DNA from: Parus major
Lineage: Eukaryota > Chordata > Aves > Passeriformes > Paridae
Assembly: GCF_001522545.3 (NCBI RefSeq)
Contig: NC_031770.1
Location: 17,028,751-17,092,750 of the forward strand
DNA length: 64,000 bases
Direction: 5' to 3'
The notes under the pieces were generated by a model. It was not told where the DNA came from. It did no database searches and was given only the letters and a program-made list of their open reading frames with translations. The position numbers and the translations under genes are program-made. Positions 1 to 13,100 of this stretch are shown here, one piece after another (the first letter of the stretch is position 1; each line of letters opens with the position of its first letter).

Positions 1-3000
1 CCTCTTCTGTCCTTCAGTTTGGTTGCTTTTCTTGCTACGCTCCCTTCCTGTTCCTGAGTGTGTTACAGTCCTGACTTAGGCTGTAGTTAGAGCTCATTCA
101 TAAATAATATGAGTTGAATCAAAATGATAAATTTTGTACTGAGGATACTCAAAGCTGTTCTTCACAGCAGTATGTATTTTTTTTAATGTTTGTGACTTAA
201 GTGGCAGGCTTTTTTGAGACACGAGGTCCCTTTATATTCAGTACTCTGCTTTTCCATCCAGTTGTTTGTAAGTCAAACACTGCAGTCATTCCTTGCAAAA
301 ACTGTCCCTTGATTTAGCTCGTGTGACCTTGGTCTTCTCTCTGATGTCCTTGGCGCAGCCGATCGAACTGCCTCATTTGGTGGCTCCATAACTGCAAACT
401 TCTGTTTTCTAAGCTGGAGCAGAGTCAGCTGGAATCTGTGATGTGATTTTTAAAAGGAACTGCTTCAGTAGATACACAACACCTCTGTTTTCTCCCAAGT
501 ATGCCAAAGTACTGCAGTGCTTTTGTATTTTAAAGCTTTTCAGTACCTATAGTGAGCATGTCTGTGGGCTAGGAAAAGGGAGGGAAATCTTTTTGTTTAG
601 AACTTACTTAGGGATCTGAGTCCTGTTCAAAAAATGCTTGGTCTGTGTGCTGGGCATTCCTAAAACTCAGTCTTTGAAAGTCTAGAGGAAAAAACCCTCA
701 TCCAAGGCTATATGGAATTTTCAGATGTTTCAGTAATTGTTTTCATGCTGTCTTTAAAAAAAGTATAAGGTCTGACTCAAATTTGTCTTTCCATTTGCTT
801 TTTTTTAATCAAGTCCTTCATTTATGCCGAAGTTTCAGTTTCAGTTTGAAACGGAATGTTTCGCATGTTGGGTTTGGTCTTTTTCCCCTTTGAAATTGCT
901 GGATGTTTGTATACAACTGTCGTAATATCTTCAGTTTCAGGGAGGAGCAAGAAACTGTTTTGTGCTCTAGGTGGGTGTAGGGACTCCAGCTTCTGAACAA
1001 AGTGTCACAAGAGTACTCACTTCCATTGTTTCTTGTTGCCACACAGCAATAAAACAGTGATATAAACTAACTGGTAGGGTGGTTAATGAATGGCACAGTT
1101 GAACCAGGGGAAGCATGAGTGAATCCCTGGGACCCCATTTTGAGGTGGTGCAGGCCACAGCAGCCACCAAGGGTGATGAGCAGCACCAAGAAGCCACAGT
1201 AGGTGTTCATTCACATTGGTTTCTTCACCTTTCCCACTCCTGTCTGGGAAGAGGTGTCTCTGTGATGGACACTCTTGGGTCAGCTTGCCTTAGGCTCCAG
1301 TGTGCCCAGGTGGGCAGCAGGGTACCCCGGGAGGCCTTGCAGGTGAGCAGGCAGTGGTGACAAATGTGACACCATTCGGTGCAAGAGGAGTGCAGCTACT
1401 TGGAGAACTTGAACATCTCAGCATTGCCCCTGGAGCTGAAGGGAAGCAGGATGAGGTAAGATCAGTATCATAACATTTTAGTTGCTTTAGATTCTAAGGA
1501 CTTAGGTTTTTTTTAGGGAATTTGCAGTTTGGTTGCTTTTCCTTTCCTTAATTCCTAGAATATTTGGACTAGAGGTAATGCAGACACTCCCAAGTCCCAG
1601 AAATGGCCCCCACATAGCAGGTTTGAGTGCTCTTGGCTTAATGTATTAGTAATTATCCTGAGCATTGTGGATAGAAATGGCAACTCGTGATCCTTCCTGT
1701 GTAGTTGTCTGTATTGCTAAATCCTGAGGATTAACAACTGGATATAGGCAGGCACACTGAAGGGTGAACAGCCGTGCTAGGGTCAAATTAGGTCTGCTTT
1801 GTGTATAATGCCATGGTTTTTATAATTTTCTCTTAATTCCCATCTGTGAGCTCATCTTTTAAATTAACAAATGTTATTGCAGACGCACAGCCTGCGCCAT
1901 TTAGTGGTGTTCTGAATACAAGGTTATACAGCATTAAATGTGAAGGGTTGGTATGTTTTACACACCTACATAACCCTGCTGTAAGTCTATTTGGGAACTT
2001 CTTTTTTATTTTATATTCTTCTGCCCCAGTAATCGTGATTGAGATATTCTTACCTGGCTGCACCTGACATCCTTCACTGTCAGGCTCCTTTAGGGGGGTC
2101 AGAGACACTGCATCTGAAAGGTAGCGTGTTCTGTGACAAAAGATTAAAGCCAAGTGTCAGAGTTCCTGCTTGGAAAGCTTTGTCTCTTAATTTAGGTCAC
2201 TACCTCCTTGTACTGTAGGCATCAGAGCCAGTTGTGCTCATCTTCACTATATAATAAGTGTGTGGTAAACCGATCTTACCTACCTCCACATCCTCTCTCC
2301 TGGTTTCCCTCTTTACAAGCTCCAAGTTTGGCTTTTTTGTTTGGTTTTCTTGTTGATTTTTTTTTTTTTTGTTTTTTTTTCCCCCCTCTCATAAAGTGAC
2401 AAGGAAATGGGTGGGGGAGTGTAGCCATCAGGCAGCTTTGAGCTTGCTTTCAGCTTCCTCTCTGTGAATATTTGTAGAAGATGTTCAGGAATTTATCAGA
2501 AACCCTTGTCTTGGCCAGCTGGGCAAAACCAGTGGTCAGAAATTCTGTGCTCTTGGTGCATTGGCAGGGCCCCAAAAACACTGTTCCAAGTGTTGATACT
2601 GCCAGGAGTGGGCCAAAACTTGCACTCTGTATAACAAGGTGTGCAGAGTCTGTAATGTTTTTGTCAAAAGCTTTTAAAAGAGTAAAGGCAGCCTCTCACA
2701 TAGGGTTAAAGGAGGTCTTGGCACTCAAAAGAGCCCTGGAAAGGCTTTAGAGACATCAGGAATGTGCATGTGCATGGTTGTATTTCTGTGAGAATCCCCA
2801 ACAGAGGATTCCTAAAGCTGTGAAACAGATGGGGCTAAATTTCACTTTGCAAAGGCATAAAAAACTCAAATTCCATAGTATTTACACAAAATCACACAAG
2901 TACTGCATGTGGTAATGGTTTTGTTACTTTTAAAAAATTATTATTTAAACTTCTTTAGAAGGTTATTTATACCTCTCTTCCCTTGTTTGATTTGGCCTCG

Positions 3001-4033
3001 TTTTCTTCCTTTTTGACCTCTTGAACTGTTGCTACTGAGGATGTATACCCCTTTCACCCTGTAGAAATGAGGACAGGCAAGGATTTATGTCTTTCCTTGA
3101 GAAAACACCTTTTCCATCTGTTTGAAAAATCCTGAATTGTATAGGTTGCTGTTGCTTGAAATCCTTAGCAGAGTAATTGCTTTCTGGAGATATTTGACTG
3201 ATTTTTGTGTTGCTGGAAGCCATGTGTCTAATAGCCAGTTGAGACTGAAGCTGAGACTTGGTCTCAAGAGAATTGACATTAATTTTTAGCTAGCAGCTAA
3301 ACTTTGATAGCAGTTTAATATTAATAGCATGTAGCAGGATGGTGCTCAGAGGCAGCAATCATCAACGTTTTCTATCAAATATGGCAACTAATTTTTTAGA
3401 GTGCTCGTTTAGTAGCTGTGGCAGGAAAGACGTGAGCAAGAACAACATCTGTGTGGTGTGTATAAACAGAAAAACCAAAGATCGAGGATCCTTTTCCAGC
3501 TGTGAAGAGGAAGCCAAGTAAAATATCCTTGGTTTCCTGGGAATGGGGTTTGGGGGGTGACAAAGGGCAGAGCAAGTTGTCATGTGTTTCTAGGGACCTT
3601 TTGATGAAATATGTTACAGAAATGCAAATTGTCTTTCCACTTCACTGCCTATGTAGTAAGCTCTGGTCTTTTTTATACCAGATGTAATTACCATTGTTTT
3701 TCACTCCTGCTGAACTCTAGTTGACTGTTTCTCCTGCTGTCAAATGATTGCAGGATACATATGCACATAGTAAGGAGGGAGGAGTTTTGGCACATCACCT
3801 GAAGAGAGAAGGAAGGAGCGCCAGGTCCAGATTTAAAACTGAGTAATCCTCCAGCAATGTAATTTGGTTGAACAGGGGATTACTTCTGTAGTAATTCTGT
3901 TTCTCTTGCTTATACCTTAAAGATATTTGGGGTTGTTTAGAAAATTTAGAAAATGCGTTTAATGAGCAGGTTGTGACTCCAAGGTGCAGTCTGCTTTGTG
4001 TTGGAAAGTAACGTGTGCTTTTGTTGTTTGCAG
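1..4033 (+). other. TP53BP2: TP53BP2 first intron (3' part), no exon recognised
   Basis: Non-coding sequence lies upstream of the first recognised exon. A mild T-rich tract is at 2357-2384. The open frames here have no similarity I recognise. It probably belongs to the large first intron known for this gene. Confidence 0.6.
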
Positions 4034-4181
4034 ATGTTTCTGACCGTGTACCTCAGTAACAACGAGCAGCACTTCACTGAGGTGCCAGTCACTCCCGAGA
4101 CAACCTGCAGAGATGTGGTGGAGCTGTGCAAGGAGCCCGGGGAGAGCGAGTGCCACCTTGCTGAGGTGTGGTGTGGCTCAG
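4034..4181 (+). CDS. TP53BP2: TP53BP2 coding exon a (residues 1-49)
   Basis: The acceptor TTTGCAG precedes ATG at 4034; the donor is GTAGGT at 4182. It encodes [14 protein letters not shown] through AEVWCGS, nearly identical to the start of mammalian ASPP2. It ends in phase 1. The ATG sits directly on the acceptor, so it is probably an internal Met of the full-length protein. Confidence 0.95.
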
Positions 4182-7100
4182 GTAGGTCAGGCTGGCAGCT
4201 GATGAAATACTGGGCATTGTCTGCTCCTGAAAAAGTAGCACATGGAGACCTGACAGGTGTGATCCTGTCCCAGAGAGTTTTCCATTACCATTTCATTGGT
4301 TTCTTCATCAGACTGGCTGTATGTTAACACACCTGAAAGAAGGTTCACACATGTGAAATTGGGTTACAAGCAAAAGTGAGCTTAAGCATGAAGATGTTCT
4401 TGTGTCTGTCCAGCCTTTCTGTGACTTGGATGAGCCTGAGGGATGTGAGAGAGTTTTTCCCTTCCTCCTCCTCCCCATGGCGGGATCCCAGCAAGCCTTT
4501 ATGGGTGTTTTGAAATACTAAGTATTAGTAGTTCTATGACTAGTTCAAAATAATTTCTTTAACCCCACAGCCATTTTCACTTGCAGTGGCAAAATAAAGC
4601 TTCCTTTTTCTGATGACACCTTCAGTGTTACCAATTACATTGAGTGTGGATGGGAAGGGGTGTGTTAGCAGAAGTAGTGGGAGTTACCTGGTGAAGTGCT
4701 CTAAAAACAGTGGGTGACAGGGAGGATGGAGAAGCTACTTTTGACTGTCCTTTCAAGCCTGTGGAAAAGGGGTTTGTGCATGTGGCTCATTGTAACTCTC
4801 TTCTTTTTCTATGTTCTTCTGATCTTGGGAGTTCAAATCTCCCTAACTTGCTGTGCTCCACTGGAACTGGAGACTATATCCACAAATAACACCTGAAATA
4901 TTACTAATGTCTCATGGTTTAAATGGGAAAGGGCTCTGGACTATCTCCTGTCTCCATGGTACTCATTAGATACTGGGAGCCATCCAGAGGCATAAGATAG
5001 ATGAATCCCTGACAGGATTTCGAGTAATGAAAAATAATTGTCTGAGCCAACCTTTTGAGATGCTTCAATAAGATTATAAAAGAATCAGATGATAAGGGCT
5101 TATATTTCTGTCTTCCTCTGCTGTTATCTCAGGCTCACATCTGTTCAAGGAAGTCTTTGGTGAGATGGATGTTTGTTTAATGCTATGAGATACCTGAGTT
5201 ATCTCTGGATATTTACTCACTTCTGACAGAGATATAATGTTTCTGATATTTCTAAGTCTAAAATATGGAACAGATTTTTTTCTTCTCCTAAGAAAGATAA
5301 AGATGATTTGCTTCATAAATGATAAAATAAAATCACCAATTCATCATGGAAAGAGATCTTCTAGGAATGTATTTTAATTGTACTCCTTTGTCTAAATTAA
5401 CACAATACTGAAGTCTACAGTGAAAGAGAAGTAAAATAAAGGTTTAAGTAAAACTGCTGAATCTATAGGTAGCCTTTGTGCCCACACCCCGTTAAAGAGC
5501 ACAAGTGGTTGTGGTGAGGAGAACAGGGTTCTCCTGTTGGTACTGAAATTGGAGCTGTGCTAGAGTGGGCAGCTCCTCTCATGTTTCCTGAACCTGGATT
5601 CTTGCTTGGCTTTTGAGGTGGTGATGTAGAGTGTGCTAGAAAGGGCAGTGAGATTGTCCTGAAATCTAAGGAGAGCACCTATACTAAGAGGCAAGTGAAG
5701 TCTACCAGTGCTTAGTGTCCAAATGTTCTTGTTAAGCTGAAAAGTGAACTTCTGAGTGGGACAATACAATATGTGTTCTATTTATATAATCAAATTATCA
5801 GCCTCTCTGCTAGCCAAGGAGGTGTAAGAAAATAATCTTGGTACAGGAACATAAAGTAAGCAGGGAACTTTTTCTGAGTTTAATCTTTGCAGAGACATCA
5901 TGAGAGACACAAGAACAGATATCTAAATGTTGCTTGGGCAGCTGTTGTTGTAAGACAAAAAAACCTTCATCCATTTTTACAGTGAAAACCTTGACAAGAT
6001 CATTGAGCCCAACCTTTGACCGAGCACCACTGTGCCAACCAGACCATGGCACTAAGTGCTGTGTCCACTTTTCTCTTGAACATTTCCAGGGCTAGTGACT
6101 CCACCACCTCCCTTGGGGTAGCCTGCTGAAATGCTTAACCAGCCTTTCAACAAAGAAATTCTTCCTTGTGTCCAACCGTAACTTCCCCTGATGCAGTTTG
6201 AGGCTCTTTCCTCTGGTTTGTGTTACTTGTTGGAGAAGAGACCAATCCCCACCTGGCTACACTCTCCTTTCAGGCAGATGTGGAGAGCGATAAGGTCACC
6301 CCTGATCATCCTGTCCAGGCTGAACACCCCCAGCTCCCCCAGCTGCTCCCCATCAGGCTTGTGCTCCAGACCCTTCCCCAGCTCCACTGCCCTTCTCTGG
6401 AGTCTCTCCAGCCCCTCAGTGTTTGCTGTGGTGAGGGGCCCAGAACTGAACACAGCACCCGAGGTGTGGCCTCACCAGTGCCCAGTACAGGGGGACAGTC
6501 ACTGCCCCAGTCCTGCTGGCCTCGTTATTGCTGATACAGGCCAGGGTGTCAGTGGCCTACTTGGACACGCTGGCTCATGTTCAGCTGCTGTTGACCAGCA
6601 CCCCCAGGTCCCTTTCCACTGGGCAGCTTTCCAGCCACTCTGCTCCCAGCCTGTAGCACAGCCTGGGCTTGTTGTGACCCAAGGGCAGGGCTCAGCAACT
6701 GGCCTTGCTGAAGTTCCAGATACTGTTCCCAAATGTACTTGTTAACAAAATTGCAGCTAGCTCAGTAGCATTAAAAACTTTGAATACTGGATTCATGCTT
6801 GTTGCTTTCGATAAGATATATCTTAGGCACCTGTGTAATTGCATTTGCAAGATGTTTTCATGTATATTCTGGTTTTTTTGGTTTATTTTCCCCTTGGTGA
6901 GGGGAGGAGGCAGCAGGGGAGAGAAATACTTTTAGCTTTTTGCTAATCTCATTTTAGATGTCAGCAAAGTTTTCCATCTTGTTCTGCCAGGATTAGCCAT
7001 GATTTCTGTTTTGTTTGCATATTACACTGAACAAATTCAACTGCTTTAAAACAAACATGTGCAGGACAGCTGACCTCTGGGGATAGAAACAAAAGATTTG

Positions 7101-10100
7101 TGCTGGAAAATGACTTCTCAGACTTCAATTATCAGGATCCTTCTTACATCGCTTGTTTCTTTTTCTGACACTTGCTCAGGAATTTTAGCCTCTATTGTCA
7201 GACCTTATTAAGCCTACTTTGAATGACTGCTGCAAGCGTGCTTTGCTCTCTGAAAGGGGGCAAGTTTACTGCTCTCCTTGTCTTCCTAGTTTTGCTTGAA
7301 ATTTGGTGAATATCAGGGCAAAATTTCTTGACCTTCCTATTTTTGTCAGAATTCTGTTAGGCAGTTACCTTGCCTGCTGTGGTAAGCAGTCAAAAGGAGT
7401 GCATGTATAAAGATCTCCTTTTTTTCCCCTCTGAGACAGATGTGGGAAAAAAAAAGAAAAAATAATTGTCCATTCTTCTTGAGCTTTCCAAATGTACATT
7501 TGTTTGGTATTTGAAAATCTCTTTGACCTTCCTTTGAAGCCAGTGAGTGGTATTGACAGAATCCTTGTGTAAAGGGCATCTCCCTTGATTATAGAGTTTC
7601 AGCTGAAGTATTGCTGAGCTGCTAGAAATCTGCCTCATAAGCCTGCTGTATAGCCTTTAAGACAAAAATCTGCCAATGGTACTGTTGATTTGTTGTTGTT
7701 TTTTGCCTTTTTTTTCCCTTGAATTAAGGTTTAGCAGATGAGGAACGTTTTTTGCTGTCTAGACAAGTAACTGCCAAGAGACGGCTTTTTCTGTAACAGT
7801 GACCTACTTGCTTATTCTGTAAAGCTAATCTCTTTTGACGGTGACTCCAGAAATTCTCCTTCCTAGATTGCTGGAGCACAGCTGCAGCATTTTCATTTAA
7901 AGAAACACTTTTATGTTGAAAAGAGCTTTTCACATACTGAAAACATGTTAGCAGCTCCTTTTTTTATGAAACTGAAAACATTTATACATAATGCCAACAA
8001 TTTTTCCTGCTGAAAAGATTATTTCATATTAAGATAGTGACTTTTTGAAAGAATTTATTGAATATGAATGAACTACTCTGGTTTCTTTTTTTCTGTTTTT
8101 CCCTCTCCTCAATTAAAAAAGTGAAAGGAAACCGCCAACAAAAGCAATGTCAGGAAAAATGAAACTGGTGCAAAAATGGTGGTATTTAATTTCATTCTTT
8201 GTCTGCTTGTCTTATTTCTCAGGCCAGGAACAATATTTTCTGCTTGTCTGGCATCCAGCACAAATGGGTCCAACATGACCATGAGACCCAATGCTGTTAG
8301 AAGATACTGTGACAATATCCTGACTGTGGAAATTCACTACTGTGATACACTGACCACATTGTTGCTATCACATTTAAAATAGGCAGGGGAAAAAAAAAAA
8401 AAAAAAGTAAAATGTCTAGAGTAACAAAAGAAACTGATTCTATGTAAAGATTTAGAGGCCAATAAGTAATTCTGGTTATATTCTGCCTGTGAGTGCCTGG
8501 CTGTGATGTATGTAAATTTTTAAAGAATGGTAATACAGAAAAGGAGGAGTACTGGTAGATTTAGACTCTCGCTGTGTTTTTCTATTATCAAAAGGCAGCA
8601 GGTAGGGCATAAAAATTACTTATATGACTGAATTCTGAGTTTAGGAATAAAAGCCAGAAAAGAAATTCAGTGGAACATGTGCATATAACATTTTCATCTC
8701 AGTCATTTGAAAGGAAATGGCAAGTTCTTACTGGGCTCACTTTTCACTGTCTGATCCTTTTTTTACTTTGAGCTGTAAATCCAAAGTAGTTCAGCTTTTC
8801 AAGGTTTATCAGAAGTAGGGCTTTCAAAATGCATCTTGTCTGAACTTCATGAAATTTGCTGTCCAAGACAATGAGCTGGATCTGTGTCTGACAGGAGCTG
8901 TGGGAGAACACTTGAAGTGACAGGAGCTGTGCTGGCACGCTGGGGATCAGGCCTGCTGGGTACTGCCAAGGAGCCTCTTCAGGGTGTTGAGTGCTTCTGC
9001 CTCAGCATGAATGCAAGGGCTGCCATCCAGCGTTAGGAGAAGAATTCCTCTTCCCTGAGAGTTTATCTTTGCATCTCACTTCATTCTCACGGGAATTAGG
9101 AAGTAATTGAGTCCCTGTAGGGAATTGTGGCAGCAGTGCCCCTGGGGAGGGGGTGGGAATGACTAAGGAATGAGGTGTCACAGAAGAGGAGTGGATGGTA
9201 CAACAGCACATTTCCTGCGCTGGTGAGTGGGTAAGGTGATTTACACATACAAAATGAGGGCACTAGAACTGAAAGTTCTAAATTCCCTGTTTGTTTTCCC
9301 GTGCTGGGCTGCTGTTCAGAGGTGTTGGTTTAGTTTCAGAAGCAAGGAGCAATGCAGCAGCTTCTTAAGTGGAAAGTAGAAATACCTTGGATGAGGGAAA
9401 ATGCTATGTGCTAACAGGTGTTCAGGTGAGAGATGGACAGATTTTTGGTTTGGTGTGGGCCCAAGCTATGGTGAGCTGTAGCAGTTAACTGATTTTTGAC
9501 CTTTTCAGAACGTCCCATAGCTGATGGCGAGCGGATGCTGGATATTCTGCAGAGGTTTGGAATGCAGAGGAGCGAGGTGCGTTTCTTTCTCCGGCACGAG
9601 CGCTCTCCCTGCCGGGAAGCAGGTAGGTCTTGATCTCAGCTGGTTTGTTTGTTCAAGTCCTGTTGCATTCTTCAAGGTTAAGGAACCAGCTTGTGTGTGT
9701 TATTTATTAGTGTTCATAGCCAGTAGGCATTGCAGCCCTTTTCTGTCTGACCATGAGCTAATTTTTGTAAAGGTTTCATCTTCCCTTGCCATAGCTGGGA
9801 ACAGTAAATCCAAACTGAAATTTCTGCTGGTTTTCTAGAGCTGGGTATCACCAAAGCATCCAAGGGCATACTGTGTTAAATGTATTTTCTCCAGCAAAAT
9901 ATCTTGAGATCTGTGGTGTACTGATCTCTTCTTTTAAATATAGTAACCAGACTGTTGCCTGTAATGTAATCTGTGATTTGGGTGATTATTCACCTGGATA
10001 ATACTTTACCAGGGTGATTAACTTAGCATTCTTGGCAAAGACAGAGTTCTTCAAAGTTTATCCTACATACGTGTTAGTTTTAGGAATAGCATTAAATGAA

Positions 10101-13100
10101 CTGCCTGGTCAAGTTCTCTGAGAATATAATTCTCATTGTAAATTGAAATGAGTGACCTGTAAAGGAAATAACTTTAAGTTTTTCAGGGGTTTTCTGTGTA
10201 TCCCACATTCATCTCTTCAGTAGAATCTTTCACTTTTACCTTTAAATCAATCTACCAGATTCTTCTACCTCCCCTTTTTTTTGTTTTCATTTTTAATCTT
10301 CCTCAGTACTGGAAATACTGCATTTATGAAGTGGCATTGTACCCAGCATATTTTAGAGGGCTAAGTGTATTTTGGTATTTGAAGTGTGTACTGGTGATAG
10401 AATGAGTGCATGAAAAGCTAAAGCTGTGCCATTTCTACCTGCTGAGGATCTTATGAGCAGTTTAGTTGTCAAAATGTATTTTTTTCAAGTACAGGCTGCT
10501 TGTAGTATTAGGATTGTTGTAATTTTATTTGCCACAGCATTGCTAAGCAATGTATTGGAGTTATACTTCTGAATTAGTCTCACAGAAATGAGGTCTTGAA
10601 ATAGGAATTAAATGGGCAAGAAGGTGACAGGCATGGCTTTGTCCTGTATTACACTTATGTTCTACAGGGAAATCAGTGAGTTTGGTATTGGGCATCTGAG
10701 CACTATTTGTACATAAGTTAATGGGAATAAGGTAGGATTCTAGTTAAGCAGCATTTTTACTGACACCATGACTGTCACAAAGAAGAAAATGCCCTTTCAA
10801 ACTGTGTATCTATAGTGCACATTTAGTAGGGGCTGACTGCCTGTTTGCCACAGGATAAATTCTGGAACAGTCGACTATTGGTTAAGCTGTTTTTTATTGG
10901 TTAAGCTGTATTTTTGAATAGACCTATATTTTAACATAAAAGTTGACATTGAACAGAAATCTCTTTAGAAAATGTGTTGTGTCATCACTTGAATTTATCT
11001 TAGTAGTAAATGCATAAAAACAGGTGTTCAGATTCTACACCATAGTGATTGTTCTGATTCTCCTTTTGTGCTGAATGCTATCTCTAAAAGAATAAGAAAG
11101 ATCTTGTATTACCTTACCATCTTTGACTATTTCTATCTAGGGACTGGACAAAGGTCTCAAGATCCAGCCTTCAAAAGAAATGGTGTGAAAGTGCCTGGTG
11201 ACCGAAGAATAGAGAATGGGGTAAGTGCTTGATGCAATGGCTAGTTGGATTGGGTCTGGCTGGGCTGGAGTTCATTTTCCCCCAGCAGCCTTCCCAGTGC
11301 TGTGCTTTGCATTGGCAGCCAGAAAGGTGCTGATAACACTCCAGAGTTTTGGCTACTGCTGAACAGGGCTGGCACAGCATCAGCACTGTCTCAACAATCC
11401 CCCACATCAAGGGGCTGGCCGTGGGCAAGGTCCTGGGAGGGGACACAGCTAGAGCAGCTGACCCAAAGTAACCAAAGGGATATTCCATGGCCTGTGGCGT
11501 CAGCTGAGATACAAAAGCTGAGGGAAGGAGGAGGAACGGGGAAACATTTGTTATTTTACCATGTTTGCCTCCTGGAGCAACTGCTCCCTACACTGAAGCC
11601 CTGCTTCCTGGGAACATCCTGGACATCGCTCTCTGATAGGTAGAGAATAAACTGTGTTTTGTCCTTGCTTGCTTGCACAAACTTTTTTGCTTTTGCTTTA
11701 GTAAATTGCCTTTTCTCAGCCTAGGAGTTGTTTTCTAACTTATTCTCTCTACCCTGTCCTGCAGGGATGGGGAGTGGTAGAGCAGCTTGGTGGGCACCTG
11801 GCATCCAGCCAAGGTCAATCAACCACAGTCCTTTTTGGTCCCCAAACAGGGGTGAGACAAAGGCAGTTATATATATATATATCTACATACATATATAAAT
11901 ATTTTGTGTACCACAGTAAAAAGTAGTTGCCAAGTATCAAACTCCTGTGTGGGACATAGAGTTTGTCGGCTGCACTGCTTATCTTTTTTTTTTTTTTTTT
12001 TTGCTGAGTTTGGGAACAAATTAATGCCCTCACACTGATGACCTTGTTATGCTGAGGGAGCTGTCCTGTGGGGACCTGTCCTCCCTCTCCCTGCCTGAGA
12101 CTGATGTGAATGCTTTTAAAATGCAGGCTCCCATGGTCTTTGCTCATCTGTATATAAGCTGTTAGTAATATTAACTAATACTGCTGGCACCCTGTGGGGT
12201 TTGTGAGCTCAGTGTCGTGCTGGTGTAAGAGAAAACAAACTTTAGGTGAGGAGATACTGAGATGTGCTCTGAGGCATTCAGTTCCTGGGTGGCAGGGTGT
12301 GTGGAAGGATTTGGGCAGGTGCCTGGAGTGTTTGTCACCTCCCATTGCCTAGGGCTGTACACCTGAACAGGTGATCAGTCAACCCTGGCAAGCTGACATG
12401 CCAGCTGAGAGAAGGGTGCCTTGCCTACCCCAGTGAAACCCAGCTGTCTGTCACCCTGTACTGGGGCCTGTGAGCCACAGGTCAGTACTCAGAGCACTGT
12501 AGTTGAGGTAGGACCCCAAACTGTGAGAACACTAGGGCTGAGTCAGGGATTCAAACCACCATAATTGTACCCCAGGAGAGAAAAAGGAAATATGGAAATG
12601 AACAAAGTAAGCTGAAGATCCATATCCTTGGTTGGAAAGGAAGGAGAATTAGGATAGTGGGAGTTAGATAAAGAAGCTGATCCTTCAAAAAAAGACATTG
12701 CAAGGAGTGAGACAAAGCAAACAGGAGACAAAGTTACTTGGTCCTTGACCTCATCAGAACTTCAAAACTAGTAAAAAGATTACAGCTGCCAGCCACATGA
12801 GCAGATTTCTGCCTGGCTGCTTCAGTGCTGGGGAAATGGGGCTGAGTCAGTACTTGGAAGGTCATGGAGCCCAACAGCTGGGATCCTGAGATCAGGAAAT
12901 AGAAAGAGGAATTGGAAAACAGAGCAATTTTCAGTTTCTGGACACGGCTCCTCTCAAGTGTGAGGGCAAGGTGTCTAAGGAAGATCCTGTAAATTCCCAG
13001 AAGAGTGAATCACTTCACCTGAAGGTATCCAGCACTTGAGAGAATTAGCAGTATTGGAAGTCACCTATAGTGACCTAAAAAGTGACAATGTCCCTAAAGA

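Larger units (their letters stand above)
4182..9508 (+). other. TP53BP2: TP53BP2 intron, 5.3 kb, holds a CR1 copy
   Basis: Apart from the CR1 fragment (5985-6728) and short homopolymers I see nothing distinctive. It ends in TTTTCAG. Confidence 0.75.

Noticed and set aside
1115..1458. Possible alternative TP53BP2 first exon or extra gene, with AGGTAAG near 1455
   Set aside because: No similarity to ASPP2 N-terminal sequence and no CpG-rich promoter nearby; a single donor-like motif is expected by chance.
6191..6745. 184-codon open frame on the + strand
   Set aside because: It lies wholly inside the antisense CR1 fragment and has no known protein similarity; it is the non-coding strand of a LINE 3' region.
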